Source of the DNA: a virus
Length of the DNA: 64,000 nucleotides
Reading direction: 5' to 3' (one strand)
IMG/VR virus record: IMGVR_UViG_3300025872_003406
Coordinates: 17,584 to 81,583 of that record
Positions 32,601 through 40,907 of this stretch are shown piece after piece. The translations under genes were made by a program, and so were the position numbers. Positions within the stretch are counted from its first letter, which is position 1, and every line of letters begins with the position of its first letter. The notes below the pieces were generated by a model. It had not been told where the DNA came from. It worked only from the letters and a program-made list of their open reading frames with translations, and did not search any database.

Positions 32601-35600
32601 ACGCCACCATGGGAAGTCAGGCATCGGTTGATAATAGCGGTGGAACTGTTATCCAAGACGTCACACTGAATAATGGCCACGTCACAGGATTGACGAGTGT
32701 CAATCTTGATACTCGTTTCGCTCCTATCAACACAGAGACACTTGATTCTGTAACTACCAGAGGCTCTACAACATCAAACGGTATTACGGTCGGTTCTCTT
32801 ACGACGAGTGGCGCCATCAGTGCAGCGACCCTGACACTTTCGGGGGATTTAATTGTAAATGGCACAACGACTACGATCAATAGTTCTACGGTGACGGTTG
32901 ACGATAAGAACATTGAGCTTGGAAGTGTACCTGTAAAAACAGGAATGGCTGCGACTCTCACGAGCGGGTCGATCGTCGTAAATCTTACGAGCGGAAATAC
33001 TACCGGATTAATTCCTGGACAACGTTTAACGGATATAAACTCAAGCGGGGGTATATTTGGTTCTGCTTCAATTGCTGTTGCTGCAATTAACAATTTAACT
33101 CAATTTACTGTCACGAGTCCACACCTAGGATCTGGTGGAGTTACATTTGGTGCCGAGGCCGCCAGCGACTCAACTGCAAACGGCGGTGGTATTACTCTGA
33201 AAGGCGCCACTGACAAGACGATTACCTGGGATTCTGCCAACACGAACTGGACATCCAGCGAACATTGGAACCTTCCGACTGGAAAGCAGTTTAAGATCAA
33301 TAATACTGCCGTTCTGACATCAACCGCTGTTCTTGGAATCGCAGGGACTGACATTGTTACTCTTACCGGATCACAGACTCTGACTAATAAGTCTATCAGC
33401 GGTGAACAGATTACTAGCGGTACAATCAATTCTGCCCGCCTTGATGCCGATCTTGCCGCCATCGCAGGGATCTCCGGAACATCTGGATTACTCAGAAAGA
33501 CCGCAGCCGATACCTGGTCATTAGATACAGCGTCTTATCTGACCGGAAATCAAAGCATTAGCCTTACAGGTGATGTAACAGGAACCGGTGCAACAAGCAT
33601 TTCAACGACAATCGCCAATAATGCTATCACAACCGCGAAGATTGCTAATTCTAATGTTACCCTTGGAAAGATTGCAGATATTGCAGCACAACGAATTCTG
33701 GGAAATAATAGTGCTAGCACCTCAGCGGCTCCAGCAGAATTAACTGTCGCACAAGTTCAGGTTATGTTAGGTCTGGGTACTGCGGCATATACTGCTTCGA
33801 CAGCATATCAACCTATTGGAACATACGTCACATCTGTTGGAGCCACAGCTCCAATTTCTTCCTCTGGAGGAACAACCCCGAATATAAGTCTTTCTGCCAG
33901 TTACGGCGATACTCAGAATCCATATGGTACAAAGAATGCAAATACGGTTCTGGCAGGTCCTCCGAGTGGTGTAGCGGCGGTTCCGACATTCAGAGCTCTT
34001 GTTGCAGCAGATATTCCATCACTAGATGCTGCTAAAATTACCACGGGAACGTTTGATGCTGCTAGAATTCCATCACTAGATGCTGCTAAAATTACCACGG
34101 GAACGTTTGATGCTGCTAGAATTCCATCGCTGAATTACCAGCCATTTGATGCTGATCTTGCAGCAATCGCTGGATTGACCGGAACAAGCGGACTACTTAG
34201 AAAGACTAATACTGATACCTGGTCATTAGATACATCATCGTATCTGACATCTAATCCAAATCTGCAAACTGTCTGCAATGTTGGAAACACAACGACGACT
34301 AGCATTACTGCTGGATCATTTGTTAAGTCTGGCGCATTCTCAACCGATATTCTGAAGGGTGACGGATCAACAGAAAGTGATAGCAATTACGTCAAAACCT
34401 CGGGCAATCAGACTATTGCTGGAACTAAGATATTCAGCCAGAAGATGGGCATCGGCTCTAATTCGAGCTCGACTGCTGCTCTAAACCTTGACCTAGGATT
34501 TGATTCAATTTCTGCCGCTCAGCCAACACGAGCGATTTGGTTGCGTCCAACGTTTCGACCAAACAGCATCGGCGGAGGTGTGATGGAAGGCATTGGAATT
34601 GTTCCAATCATTGACTCGAGCTTCTGGAGTGAATCTACGCCAGCGATGACGTACAGCGCCATTCGAATCGGCGCCGTTACACGTACTGGTACTACAGCAG
34701 TCACCGAAACGCGCGGTCTTTATATCGATAACTGCACGCTGGGTACTACAAATTATGCGATTTACAGCGCTCATACTGGAGCATCTGTTTTCTCTGGATC
34801 ACTTACAGCGACATCCTTTATCGGTTCAGCTGCTTCATTAACAAACTTCCCTACGCTCAATCAAAATACGACTGGTACTGCCGCAAACGTAACCGGTACC
34901 GTTGCAGTCGCAAATGGTGGTACTGGAGCGACAACATTCACTGCCGGATATCTAAAGGCTAACGCACAGAATGCGTTCACTACTGTGGCATCTGTTCCGT
35001 GGAGTGATGTTTCATCTAAGCCTGAAAGTTCGATTGTAAGCAGCCTGGCTCTTTCTGCTCAAACTGTCACCGGAGGCGCCTATCTTAACTCTACAGTTTA
35101 TAAGCTGGATTCAAGCTCTGGAACATCATCGCTAAAGATTTCTAATGGTACAGGAGTTACTGTAGCTTATGTAAATGCCGGCGAAATTTCAGTGTCCATT
35201 CCTCAGGCTGTAGCAACAACATCGAATGTCCAGTTCGGTTCTATTGGAGTTGGTACCGCTGCATCTGGAGTGTCTGGCGAGATCCGTGCGATCGATAACA
35301 TCACTGCATATTACACCTCAGACGAACGCCTCAAGACGAACGTCCGCAAGATTGAGAATGCACTGGACAAGGTTACTCAGATCAATGGTGTGGTCTATGA
35401 CTGGAATGATACCTACAAGAAGTCTCACGGTGATGTGGATGGTTACTTCGTTCGTAACGACAACTCCGGCGTCATCGCCCAGGAGGTCGAGAAGGTCTTC
35501 CCGAACGTTGTGGGTGAACGTCAGGATGGATTCAAGGCAGTTCGTTACGAGCTCCTGGTTCCTCTCCTGATCGAGGCCATCAAGGATCTCAAGGCCGAGA

Positions 35601-35626
35601 TCGAGTCATTAAAGGCAAATAAGTAA
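29699..35626 (+). CDS. Giant tail fibre with S74 autoprocessing chaperone (1975 aa)
   Basis: N-terminal attachment region: MALTEVLRSDTFEQWRTKTN then a NELQSDIG coil. The shaft is a long series of Thr/Ser/Gly-rich beta repeats, including a 54-base exact direct repeat (30304/30415) and an 18-residue tandem repeat (34013-34120). A 'LIVNGTTTTINSSTVTVDD' cassette lies near 32850. The C-terminal S74 intramolecular chaperone starts at about Ser1874 (SDERLKTNVRKIE) and ends in a coiled coil KDLKAEIESLKANK. Such domains fold the fibre trimer and then cut themselves off before the conserved Ser. Likely receptor binding. Confidence 0.88.
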   Translation: MALTEVLRSDTFEQWRTKTNTVSSDLGDRATLSANITANTSLVGAINELQSDIGVIGSLSTFAASNIVAALNELKTGSSVTISGTKTFSSNLNLSSGQAYTIDGTSVLNATTLGSGVVTSSLTTVGTIGTGVWQGTIVSPTYGGTGINNGSRTLTISTGNLALTTAAGGSSLTLPASGTVATLAGSETLTTKTINLANNTLTGTLAQFNTALTDDDFAALNTAQTLTNKTIALGSNTISGTLAQFNTALTDDDFAALAATQTLTNKSLQDSTTFFIDDVTPTKRLQFQLSGITANTTRTLTIPDNSGTIALTSDTTFIGTTSITLSRGSGNLALAGISSVTLPGSTSGTVLLQPTAIAGTTTITLPATSGTVVTTGDTGTVTNTMLAGSIANGKLVNSSVTFNGVTVALGSSGTITSTTTNALTIGDGLSGTSFNGSAAVTIAADATIARRADTFSIGTTSVALNRTSGNLALTGISSIDFPTAGTNVIKLTPASTNALVTLTMPAQTGTIVTTGDTGTVTNTMLAGSIANGKLVNSSVTIGSTAVSLGSTVTTFTGLASVTSSAFSGPLTGNVTGNLTGNADTATKLATARTINGVSFDGTANITVTAAAGTLTGTTLNSTVVTSSLTSVGTIGTGIWQGTSIGTAYTDAKIVSVTGTANQITATTTTGAVALSLPQNIHTGATPTFASVTANNVVLGSAANTISTSTASTNLTLTSTGGTVAVTGNETVSGTLDVSGKTQVLTTLANNTVVLAVVNNNSTYTNGFPTAQQGANRFTVGADGSVEIKGDLTVRGATTITGAATISANFNTLINKPSPVVGVTLSGELSGSASTTLTELGAGTYTIALASTIIDNAVIASKIAADAVTTAKILNGNVTNAKLANSSITVTTAGGSGLSGGAVVNLGETVTLTNSDKGSSQSIFKNIAIAGTTALTANANNDILNFASDGTISLTSSTAGGNKTVNIVHATMGSQASVDNSGGTVIQDVTLNNGHVTGLTSVNLDTRFAPINTETLDSVTTRGSTTSNGITVGSLTTSGAISAATLTLSGDLIVNGTTTTINSSTVTVDDKNIELGSVPVKTGMAATLTSGSIVVNLTSGNTTGLIPGQRLTDINSSGGIFGSASIAVAAINNLTQFTVTSPHLGSGGVTFGAEAASDSTANGGGITLKGATDKTITWDSANTNWTSSEHWNLPTGKQFKINNTAVLTSTAVLGIAGTDIVTLTGSQTLTNKSISGEQITSGTINSARLDADLAAIAGISGTSGLLRKTAADTWSLDTASYLTGNQSISLTGDVTGTGATSISTTIANNAITTAKIANSNVTLGKIADIAAQRILGNNSASTSAAPAELTVAQVQVMLGLGTAAYTASTAYQPIGTYVTSVGATAPISSSGGTTPNISLSASYGDTQNPYGTKNANTVLAGPPSGVAAVPTFRALVAADIPSLDAAKITTGTFDAARIPSLDAAKITTGTFDAARIPSLNYQPFDADLAAIAGLTGTSGLLRKTNTDTWSLDTSSYLTSNPNLQTVCNVGNTTTTSITAGSFVKSGAFSTDILKGDGSTESDSNYVKTSGNQTIAGTKIFSQKMGIGSNSSSTAALNLDLGFDSISAAQPTRAIWLRPTFRPNSIGGGVMEGIGIVPIIDSSFWSESTPAMTYSAIRIGAVTRTGTTAVTETRGLYIDNCTLGTTNYAIYSAHTGASVFSGSLTATSFIGSAASLTNFPTLNQNTTGTAANVTGTVAVANGGTGATTFTAGYLKANAQNAFTTVASVPWSDVSSKPESSIVSSLALSAQTVTGGAYLNSTVYKLDSSSGTSSLKISNGTGVTVAYVNAGEISVSIPQAVATTSNVQFGSIGVGTAASGVSGEIRAIDNITAYYTSDERLKTNVRKIENALDKVTQINGVVYDWNDTYKKSHGDVDGYFVRNDNSGVIAQEVEKVFPNVVGERQDGFKAVRYELLVPLLIEAIKDLKAEIESLKANK
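30304..30468 (+). repeat. 54-base exact direct repeat in the fibre shaft
   Basis: Bases 30304-30357 and 30415-30468 are identical (54 bases, offset 111), encoding GTLAQFNTALTDDDFAAL. They sit in the first third of the giant fibre gene. Exact identity at synonymous positions suggests recent duplication or gene conversion. Confidence 0.85.
34013..34120 (+). repeat. Tandem 54-base repeat, two copies
   Basis: Two adjacent identical 54-base units (34013-34066 and 34067-34120), with a partial third, encode IPSLDAAKITTGTFDAAR. Slippage here would change shaft length in steps of 18 residues without breaking the frame. Confidence 0.9.
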
Positions 35627-35628
35627 GT

Positions 35629-35636
35629 TATAAATA
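35629..35636 (+). promoter_or_regulatory. T4-type late promoter (TATAAATA)
   Basis: Perfect TATAAATA in the short gap after the first giant fibre gene, 9 bases before the ATG at 35646. Confidence 0.75.
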
Positions 35637-35645
35637 CACTGACTT

Positions 35646-35984
35646 ATGGCTGTCTACGCGAATATCTCGATTGACCAGGGATCAGATTTTACCTCAACTG
35701 TGACTGTCGAGGGTTCTGATGGTATCGCATTTAACCTGACGGGATATACTGCTCGCGGCCAGATTCGCAAGTCATATACCTCCACTACTGCGATCAACTT
35801 CTCGACGGCGATCAACTCACCTACTGCCGGAACAATTCAGCTCACACTGACAGCAGTGCAGACAGGTGCAATGAAAGCAGGTCGGTACCTTTATGACGTG
35901 GAGGTAGTACAGACCTCAACTGGTAAAGTCACTCGTGTCGTAGAAGGTCAGGTCGAGGTCAATCCTCGTATTACTCAGCCATGA
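35646..35984 (+). CDS. Small beta-rich tail protein (112 aa)
   Basis: The sequence NISIDQGSDFTSTVTVEGSDG, FNLTGYTARGQIRKSYTSTTA, IQLTLTAVQTGAMKAGRYLYDVEV and GKVTRVVEGQVEVNP matches a small Ig-like/BppU-type protein seen beside tail fibres in many phages. It may be a baseplate or fibre-connector subunit. Own late promoter upstream; overlaps the next gene by 4 bases (ATGA). Confidence 0.75.
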   Translation: MAVYANISIDQGSDFTSTVTVEGSDGIAFNLTGYTARGQIRKSYTSTTAINFSTAINSPTAGTIQLTLTAVQTGAMKAGRYLYDVEVVQTSTGKVTRVVEGQVEVNPRITQP

Positions 35985-36226
35985 GCAACATTGTAGGATC
36001 AGTCCTTCCTGCACCAGCAATCAAGTCCACAGTACGTGGTTTGCAGAACGTTCAGGCACGCACTGTTGCGATTGGTGCACCTAAGTCGATGGGAGATCTG
36101 TCGGATGTCGACCTTTCTGCAGTCGGTGACGGCGCGCTTTTAATTTACAACGGAACACTTCAAAAATTCGTGGCCAACACCGAGGTCAATAACTCGAACA
36201 CGAAGATCGTTGGCGGCAGTTTCTAA
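35981..36226 (+). CDS. Small virion protein (81 aa), fibre associated
   Basis: Begins MSNIVGSVLPAPAIKSTVRG and contains GDLSDVDLSAVGDGALLIYNG, a motif ('LSDVD...GALLIYN') widely found at the joints of aquatic phage fibre proteins. The same motif type (LADVTISSVVNAQVLIYDST) occurs in the next gene. Coupled to its upstream neighbour by ATGA overlap. Likely a small structural adaptor; function unknown. Confidence 0.7.
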   Translation: MSNIVGSVLPAPAIKSTVRGLQNVQARTVAIGAPKSMGDLSDVDLSAVGDGALLIYNGTLQKFVANTEVNNSNTKIVGGSF

Positions 36227-36249
36227 CCTAGAGCATCTACCTTACTATC

Positions 36250-37929
36250 ATGCCCGGCACAATCATCAAAACCAAGTATAGCGATATCACGAATCAGCCA
36301 GCACCAGATGCATTGGCACATTCGGAGCAAGCATACTCATTCGCATCAAATCGCCTTTTCATCGGTAAGACCAGCGGGGCCACGGTAGATCCGATCATCA
36401 TCGGTGGTAAGTACTACACCGACATGATGGCCCAGACGCCGGGAGTGCTGACAGCAAGCTCGACGATCATCGTTGACCAGTACAAGTGGGTCGATCACCT
36501 GATCACTGGTGGACTGAAGCTGACTACATCCAACGGCGCAGGTCAGGAACTTACGACGGTTGTTACGACGATCGGTGGAGGTGCCGCGAATAACGAACTT
36601 CCGACGGCTCTGGCTGTCAAAAACTATACTGACTCCGTTGCTGCTGCTCAGACGCTCACATCTCTGGCCGATGTCACTATCTCGAGCGTGGTCAATGCTC
36701 AGGTGCTCATCTATGATAGTACTGCTCAGCAATGGCTGAATCAATCTCTTTCTGGTGATCTGACGATCAGTAAGACCGGTGTTGTCACTCTTGCTAATAC
36801 TGGTGTTACTGCTCAGACCTACGGATCGACGACAGCAATTCCTGTTCTGACAATCGACAGTAAGGGTCGCATCACGAGCGCTTCTACCGCTTCTCTGGCA
36901 ACTTCTCTTTCAATTGCTGGTGACACAGGAACTGATTCGGTTGCGCTACTGACAGACACACTGACATTCGTTGGTGGAGCGGGCATCACATCAGCCGTCA
37001 CCAACAATACTGTCACTCTGGATGTCGATAATACTGTTGCGCGTAGCACTGACACGCTCAATTACTTCAGCTCCACGACGTCTGCTCAGCTTGCCTCTGT
37101 CATCTCGGATGAGACCGGCACGGGAGCTCTGGTATTTGGTACAAGCCCTACATTCACCACATCAGTTGTTACTGACAGCCTCACATTCGCAGTATTCAAT
37201 ACAACTGCAACAACAGTTCAGGCATTTGGTGCTGCAACCGATCTTGCGATCGGTGCAACATCTGGTAATACGACGGTTCGTAACAACCTGATCGTCTCTG
37301 GCACACTGACAGTCAACGGCAACACATCGACAGTCAACTCGACAGTTACGACCCTGACAGATCCAGTCATCATGCTGGCCCAGGATGCCCTGGCTGCAGG
37401 TGACTCAAATGATCGTGGCGTCAAGTTCAACTACGGTGATGGCTCGCAGGTTCAGACCGGATTCTTCGGTATGGACATGCAGACCGGCCGCTTTGTGTTC
37501 AAGGCGACTGGGGCGACTGCCACAAATCCTGAGAACTTCAGCAGCCCATGGTCCGATGCCCAGTTCGGTGAGATCTATGGTACCGGCGGTACATTAGGCA
37601 ATGTCACTGTTGGCGTAGCGACAGATAACAAGATCACGACAACGAGTGGCACTCTGGTCATCGATGCAGCCAATAATACGGTTCAGATCGATGCTGACGC
37701 TTCAGTCACTGGTACGTTCGGCGTCACCGGAGCGGTTACTCTAACGACTGCTCTGGGTGTTTCATCCGGTGGTACTGGAGTCTCAAGCTATACTGGCAAA
37801 GCGGTGTTCGTATCAAATTCTGGAGGAACAGCCACAAACTTCCTGACCGGAACTCAATACCAGATCGTTCAGTTTGATGCTACTGGCACTCCGATTGCCT
37901 CTGCCACGATTGACGGCGGCACGTTCTAA
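36250..37929 (+). CDS. Tail fibre-like virion structural protein (559 aa)
   Basis: N-terminal region MPGTIIKTKYSDITNQP and QAYSFASNRLFIGKTSG is of a type seen in aquatic T4-like fibre proteins. The middle has an 'LADVTISSVVNAQVLIYD' joint, then beta repeats, then a cassette 'LTVNGNTSTVNSTVTTLTDPVIML' followed by NDRGVKFNYGDGSQVQTGFFG (about 350-415), which recurs in the two next fibre genes. It ends QFDATGTPIASATIDGGTF. No S74 or LamG domain. It probably forms part of the fibre network. A late promoter and hairpin follow. Confidence 0.78.
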   Translation: MPGTIIKTKYSDITNQPAPDALAHSEQAYSFASNRLFIGKTSGATVDPIIIGGKYYTDMMAQTPGVLTASSTIIVDQYKWVDHLITGGLKLTTSNGAGQELTTVVTTIGGGAANNELPTALAVKNYTDSVAAAQTLTSLADVTISSVVNAQVLIYDSTAQQWLNQSLSGDLTISKTGVVTLANTGVTAQTYGSTTAIPVLTIDSKGRITSASTASLATSLSIAGDTGTDSVALLTDTLTFVGGAGITSAVTNNTVTLDVDNTVARSTDTLNYFSSTTSAQLASVISDETGTGALVFGTSPTFTTSVVTDSLTFAVFNTTATTVQAFGAATDLAIGATSGNTTVRNNLIVSGTLTVNGNTSTVNSTVTTLTDPVIMLAQDALAAGDSNDRGVKFNYGDGSQVQTGFFGMDMQTGRFVFKATGATATNPENFSSPWSDAQFGEIYGTGGTLGNVTVGVATDNKITTTSGTLVIDAANNTVQIDADASVTGTFGVTGAVTLTTALGVSSGGTGVSSYTGKAVFVSNSGGTATNFLTGTQYQIVQFDATGTPIASATIDGGTF

Positions 37930-37950
37930 TAGCTAGTCGATTTATCCACT

Positions 37951-37958
37951 TATAAATA
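37951..37958 (+). promoter_or_regulatory. T4-type late promoter (TATAAATA) overlapping a hairpin
   Basis: Perfect TATAAATA 61 bases before the ATG at 38020. Its last four bases are also the first part of an 11-bp inverted repeat (37955-37965 with 37980-37990). Confidence 0.7.
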
Positions 37959-37990
37959 GGTGGTCTGGGTTTTTACTCGGACCACCTATT
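37955..37990 (+). terminator. 11-bp stem hairpin, probable terminator or leader hairpin
   Basis: Bases 37955-37965 and 37980-37990 are perfect reverse complements with a 14-base loop; CTGTTTTATA follows. It can end transcription from the upstream fibre genes. Most of it lies downstream of the start expected from the overlapping late promoter, so new transcripts would carry only part of the stem. Confidence 0.5.
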
Positions 37991-38019
37991 CTGTTTTATA
38001 ACTCGGAGTTTTTACTCAC

Positions 38020-40593
38020 ATGGCCAATAACATTCTACTCAAGAAGTCTTCGGTTGCCGCCAAGGTTCCTACCACTGGCGATCTGGATTACGGTGAACTC
38101 GCGCTCAATTACGCAGACGGCGCGCTGTATTACAAGACATCGGGTAATGCAATTGCTCGTCTGAACCCGCCCGAGTCGATTGGATTTGCGAATGTAGCAG
38201 TTAGCGGACAGAGCACACTTGTGGCTGACACAGCTACTGGAACATTGACAGTTGCTGCTGGAAATGGCGCAATTACTGTTACTACAAATTCTGGGACCGA
38301 TACTTTAACAATTTCGCATACTGACACCTCATCCGTGGCGAATCTTTCGTCCGATAATTCTGCGGGAGTAGTGCTGCAGGACATCGCATTTACATTTGAT
38401 ACCTACGGACACGTTCAAACTGCCACAGTTGCGACAACAAATCTAGATAGCCGTTACTTACAAACGGAATCTGATACTCTCGCAACAGTTACCACTCGTG
38501 GAAATACCACTGCCAATTCCATTACTATCGGAGGCCTGACAGTCAACGGTGCTTCTTCACTGGCAGGCGATGTTACTAATGTCGATTCTATCTCATTCGA
38601 CCTGACAGCAGCAGCGGCCACCGGCATCGGTAAACTATACTGGGATGCTGGATTCGGTCAATTGCGCTACGGACTAGGTGGAGGAAATGTCGAGGTTGCG
38701 ATCGGACAGACTCAGGTAACATATGTCCGCAATGCTGAAACAAGCACAATCACAAAGGGTCAGGTAGTTTACCTGTTCGGCGCTCAGGGTGATCGTCCTT
38801 CAGTCAAGCTGGCATCAAATACAGCCGATACAACATCGAACAAGACTTTTGGTATCGCAGCAGAAAATATCGCTGCAAATAGCGATGGCTATGTTATCAA
38901 CACTGGTATACTCAGCGGCGTTGACACTTCTGCTTATACTCCTGGAGATATTCTCTGGCTAGGATCGGCTGCCGGAACATACACAACGACAAAAGCTGTC
39001 GCACCAAATCACTTGGTCTTTATTGGAGTAGTAGTCAAGGCAAATCAAGGCGGAGGACAGATCTACGTCAAGCCTCAGAACGGATATGAGCTTGATGAGA
39101 TTCACGATGTTCTGATCAGTGGAATTGGCCTGAATCATAGCCTGTTCTATGATAGCTCTGTCAATGTCTGGAAGAACTATGCTCCTTCTGCAGCACGCAC
39201 AAACCTAGGCCTAGGAACGATTGCAACGCAGAACGCAAATTCTGTTGCGATCACGGGCGGAGCAATCGATGGAACTCCGGTTGGTGCAACGACTCCAAGC
39301 ACGGGCAAGTTCACAACTCTGCAGACAACGGGTGATGCCACGATTGGCGGTAATTTGACAGTGAGCGGAACGACCACGACAGTCAATGCTCAGAACCTGA
39401 ACATCACTGATAATCTGTTCTACCTGAACGCTGGATCGACAAACACGAATCCAGACATCGGTTTTGCTGCGAATTACAATGATGGAACATACCGCCACGC
39501 TGGATTCTTCCGCGATGCGACGGATGGTTACTGGAAGGTGTTCAAGAACTACACACCTGAGCCAGATGCCAGCATCTACATCGATACCTCTCACGCATCA
39601 TTTGCTCTGGCCGACATTCAGGCGGCTAACTTCCGTGGTGCTCTGGTGGGTAATGCCACGACAGCATCCACACTGGCAGGCACGCCGACGATCAATGGAG
39701 TTACATTCAATGGTGGATCGAACATCACTATCACTGCCAGTACCACGAATGCTCTGACGATCGGTGATGGCCTGAGTGGTACAAGCTTCAATGGATCTGC
39801 TGCCGTCACAATTGCTGCCGATTCTACGATTGCACGACGCTCTGATGTTCATTATATCGGAACAACTAGTATCGCTCTGAATCGTACCTCGGCTGCTCAG
39901 ACACTGACCGGCATCAATGGATTGACGGCTGTTGGTACTGACCAAAGCATCACGCTGACTCCAACTGGGACGGGTGGAGTCGGTATTGGTACTTCAAGCC
40001 CGAATGAGTTGCTATCTATCGGATATATCGATGGGTCATACGGAAGGATTGAATTCAGAAGCGCATCGTATGCTCGCCAGGCAATCATCGAGGGTGTAGA
40101 TGATGCATCCGGTGGAAACGGACACCTCGCAATCTATACTCGAAACAGTGGAAGTGTTTTTGAAAGACTGAGAGTTACAAGCACTGGTAGACTTGGAATT
40201 GGAACAACCAATCCAACAGCAAAAATCCATGCGATGTCTGGCGCTGCTTATTTACGCGCTACGCTTGAATCGGAAACAACTCCGCAGATCATTATATCAA
40301 ACGGAACGCAGATCATTAATTTTGGTATTAACGGCGACGTTATTCCTTCTGTCACAGCCCAAAGCAATGATCCGCTAGTATTTGGCACAAATAATATCGA
40401 GCGCGCACGTTTTACTGCAGCTGGTAATTTTGGTATTGGTACCACAAGTCCATCAGCAAAATTAAGTGTTGTCGGTACTTCTGATCAGACTCAGTTTTTA
40501 ATAAAAATTATTCTTCTCAAGGAAATTATGCGTTTCAGCTTCAAAACAGTAGTGGAAATGCTGTACTCGCATTTGCTGCATCCGGAAGTATAG
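38020..40593 (+). CDS. Tail fibre gene, 5' part (857 aa as read; frame broken at 40504-40507)
   Basis: N-terminus: NNILLKKSSVAAKVPTTGDLDYGELALNYADG, a phage fibre attachment motif. It then has a 'IGKLYWDAGFGQLRYGLGGGNVEVAIGQ' block followed by QVVYLFGAQGDRPSVKLAS, and the cassettes 'LTVSGTTTTVNAQNLNITD' and 'LTIGDGLSGTSFNGSAAVTIAAD'. Repeats of the GIGTTSPxxKL type start near 660. The last ~29 residues (IILLKEIMRF onward) are out of character; reading -1 from the A5 run at 40503-40507 gives NYSSQGNYAFQLQNSSGNAVL and continues in the ORF at 40908. The intact gene would be 38020-42758, about 1,579 residues. Confidence 0.75.
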   Translation: MANNILLKKSSVAAKVPTTGDLDYGELALNYADGALYYKTSGNAIARLNPPESIGFANVAVSGQSTLVADTATGTLTVAAGNGAITVTTNSGTDTLTISHTDTSSVANLSSDNSAGVVLQDIAFTFDTYGHVQTATVATTNLDSRYLQTESDTLATVTTRGNTTANSITIGGLTVNGASSLAGDVTNVDSISFDLTAAAATGIGKLYWDAGFGQLRYGLGGGNVEVAIGQTQVTYVRNAETSTITKGQVVYLFGAQGDRPSVKLASNTADTTSNKTFGIAAENIAANSDGYVINTGILSGVDTSAYTPGDILWLGSAAGTYTTTKAVAPNHLVFIGVVVKANQGGGQIYVKPQNGYELDEIHDVLISGIGLNHSLFYDSSVNVWKNYAPSAARTNLGLGTIATQNANSVAITGGAIDGTPVGATTPSTGKFTTLQTTGDATIGGNLTVSGTTTTVNAQNLNITDNLFYLNAGSTNTNPDIGFAANYNDGTYRHAGFFRDATDGYWKVFKNYTPEPDASIYIDTSHASFALADIQAANFRGALVGNATTASTLAGTPTINGVTFNGGSNITITASTTNALTIGDGLSGTSFNGSAAVTIAADSTIARRSDVHYIGTTSIALNRTSAAQTLTGINGLTAVGTDQSITLTPTGTGGVGIGTSSPNELLSIGYIDGSYGRIEFRSASYARQAIIEGVDDASGGNGHLAIYTRNSGSVFERLRVTSTGRLGIGTTNPTAKIHAMSGAAYLRATLESETTPQIIISNGTQIINFGINGDVIPSVTAQSNDPLVFGTNNIERARFTAAGNFGIGTTSPSAKLSVVGTSDQTQFLIKIILLKEIMRFSFKTVVEMLYSHLLHPEV
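40503..40507 (+). other. A5 tract where the fibre reading frame is lost
   Basis: The upstream frame reads TTA ATA AAA ATT ATT; protein-like sequence is restored by a -1 shift (AAA AAT TAT TCT). The context is not a standard slippery heptamer. It may be a homopolymer sequencing deletion, a mutation, or a phase-variable site. Confidence 0.7.
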
Positions 40594-40907
40594 TTAGACC
40601 TGCTACAGTTGCCGGCGATTTAACTCTTGAACAGCTTGGAGCTAATAGTATAACTTTCAATACAAATGGATCGGAAAAAGTCCGTATTACCAGTAGTGGT
40701 GATATTGGTGTTGGAACTACGAGCCCAACCGCCAAACTTGATGTTTACGGCGGCGCTTCCGCAACACCTCAGACATATATTTTAGCTCGCGCTGGATCAT
40801 TTACTACAGTTCTTGGAGCACAGGACAGTGCAGGAGTTGCACAAGAATCATTTGTTGGATCTCTGACAAACAACGATTTTAAGTTCAAGACGAACAATAT
40901 CGAGTAT

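Noticed and set aside
30559-32610. Two long minus-strand ORFs (371 and 290 codons) inside the giant fibre gene
   Set aside because: They are rich in Val, Pro and Ala because the fibre uses many Thr, Gly and Ser codons; the plus frame is continuous and clearly a fibre.
34013-34120. CRISPR-like repeat array
   Set aside because: The 54-base units are directly adjacent with no spacers and encode in-frame protein repeats.
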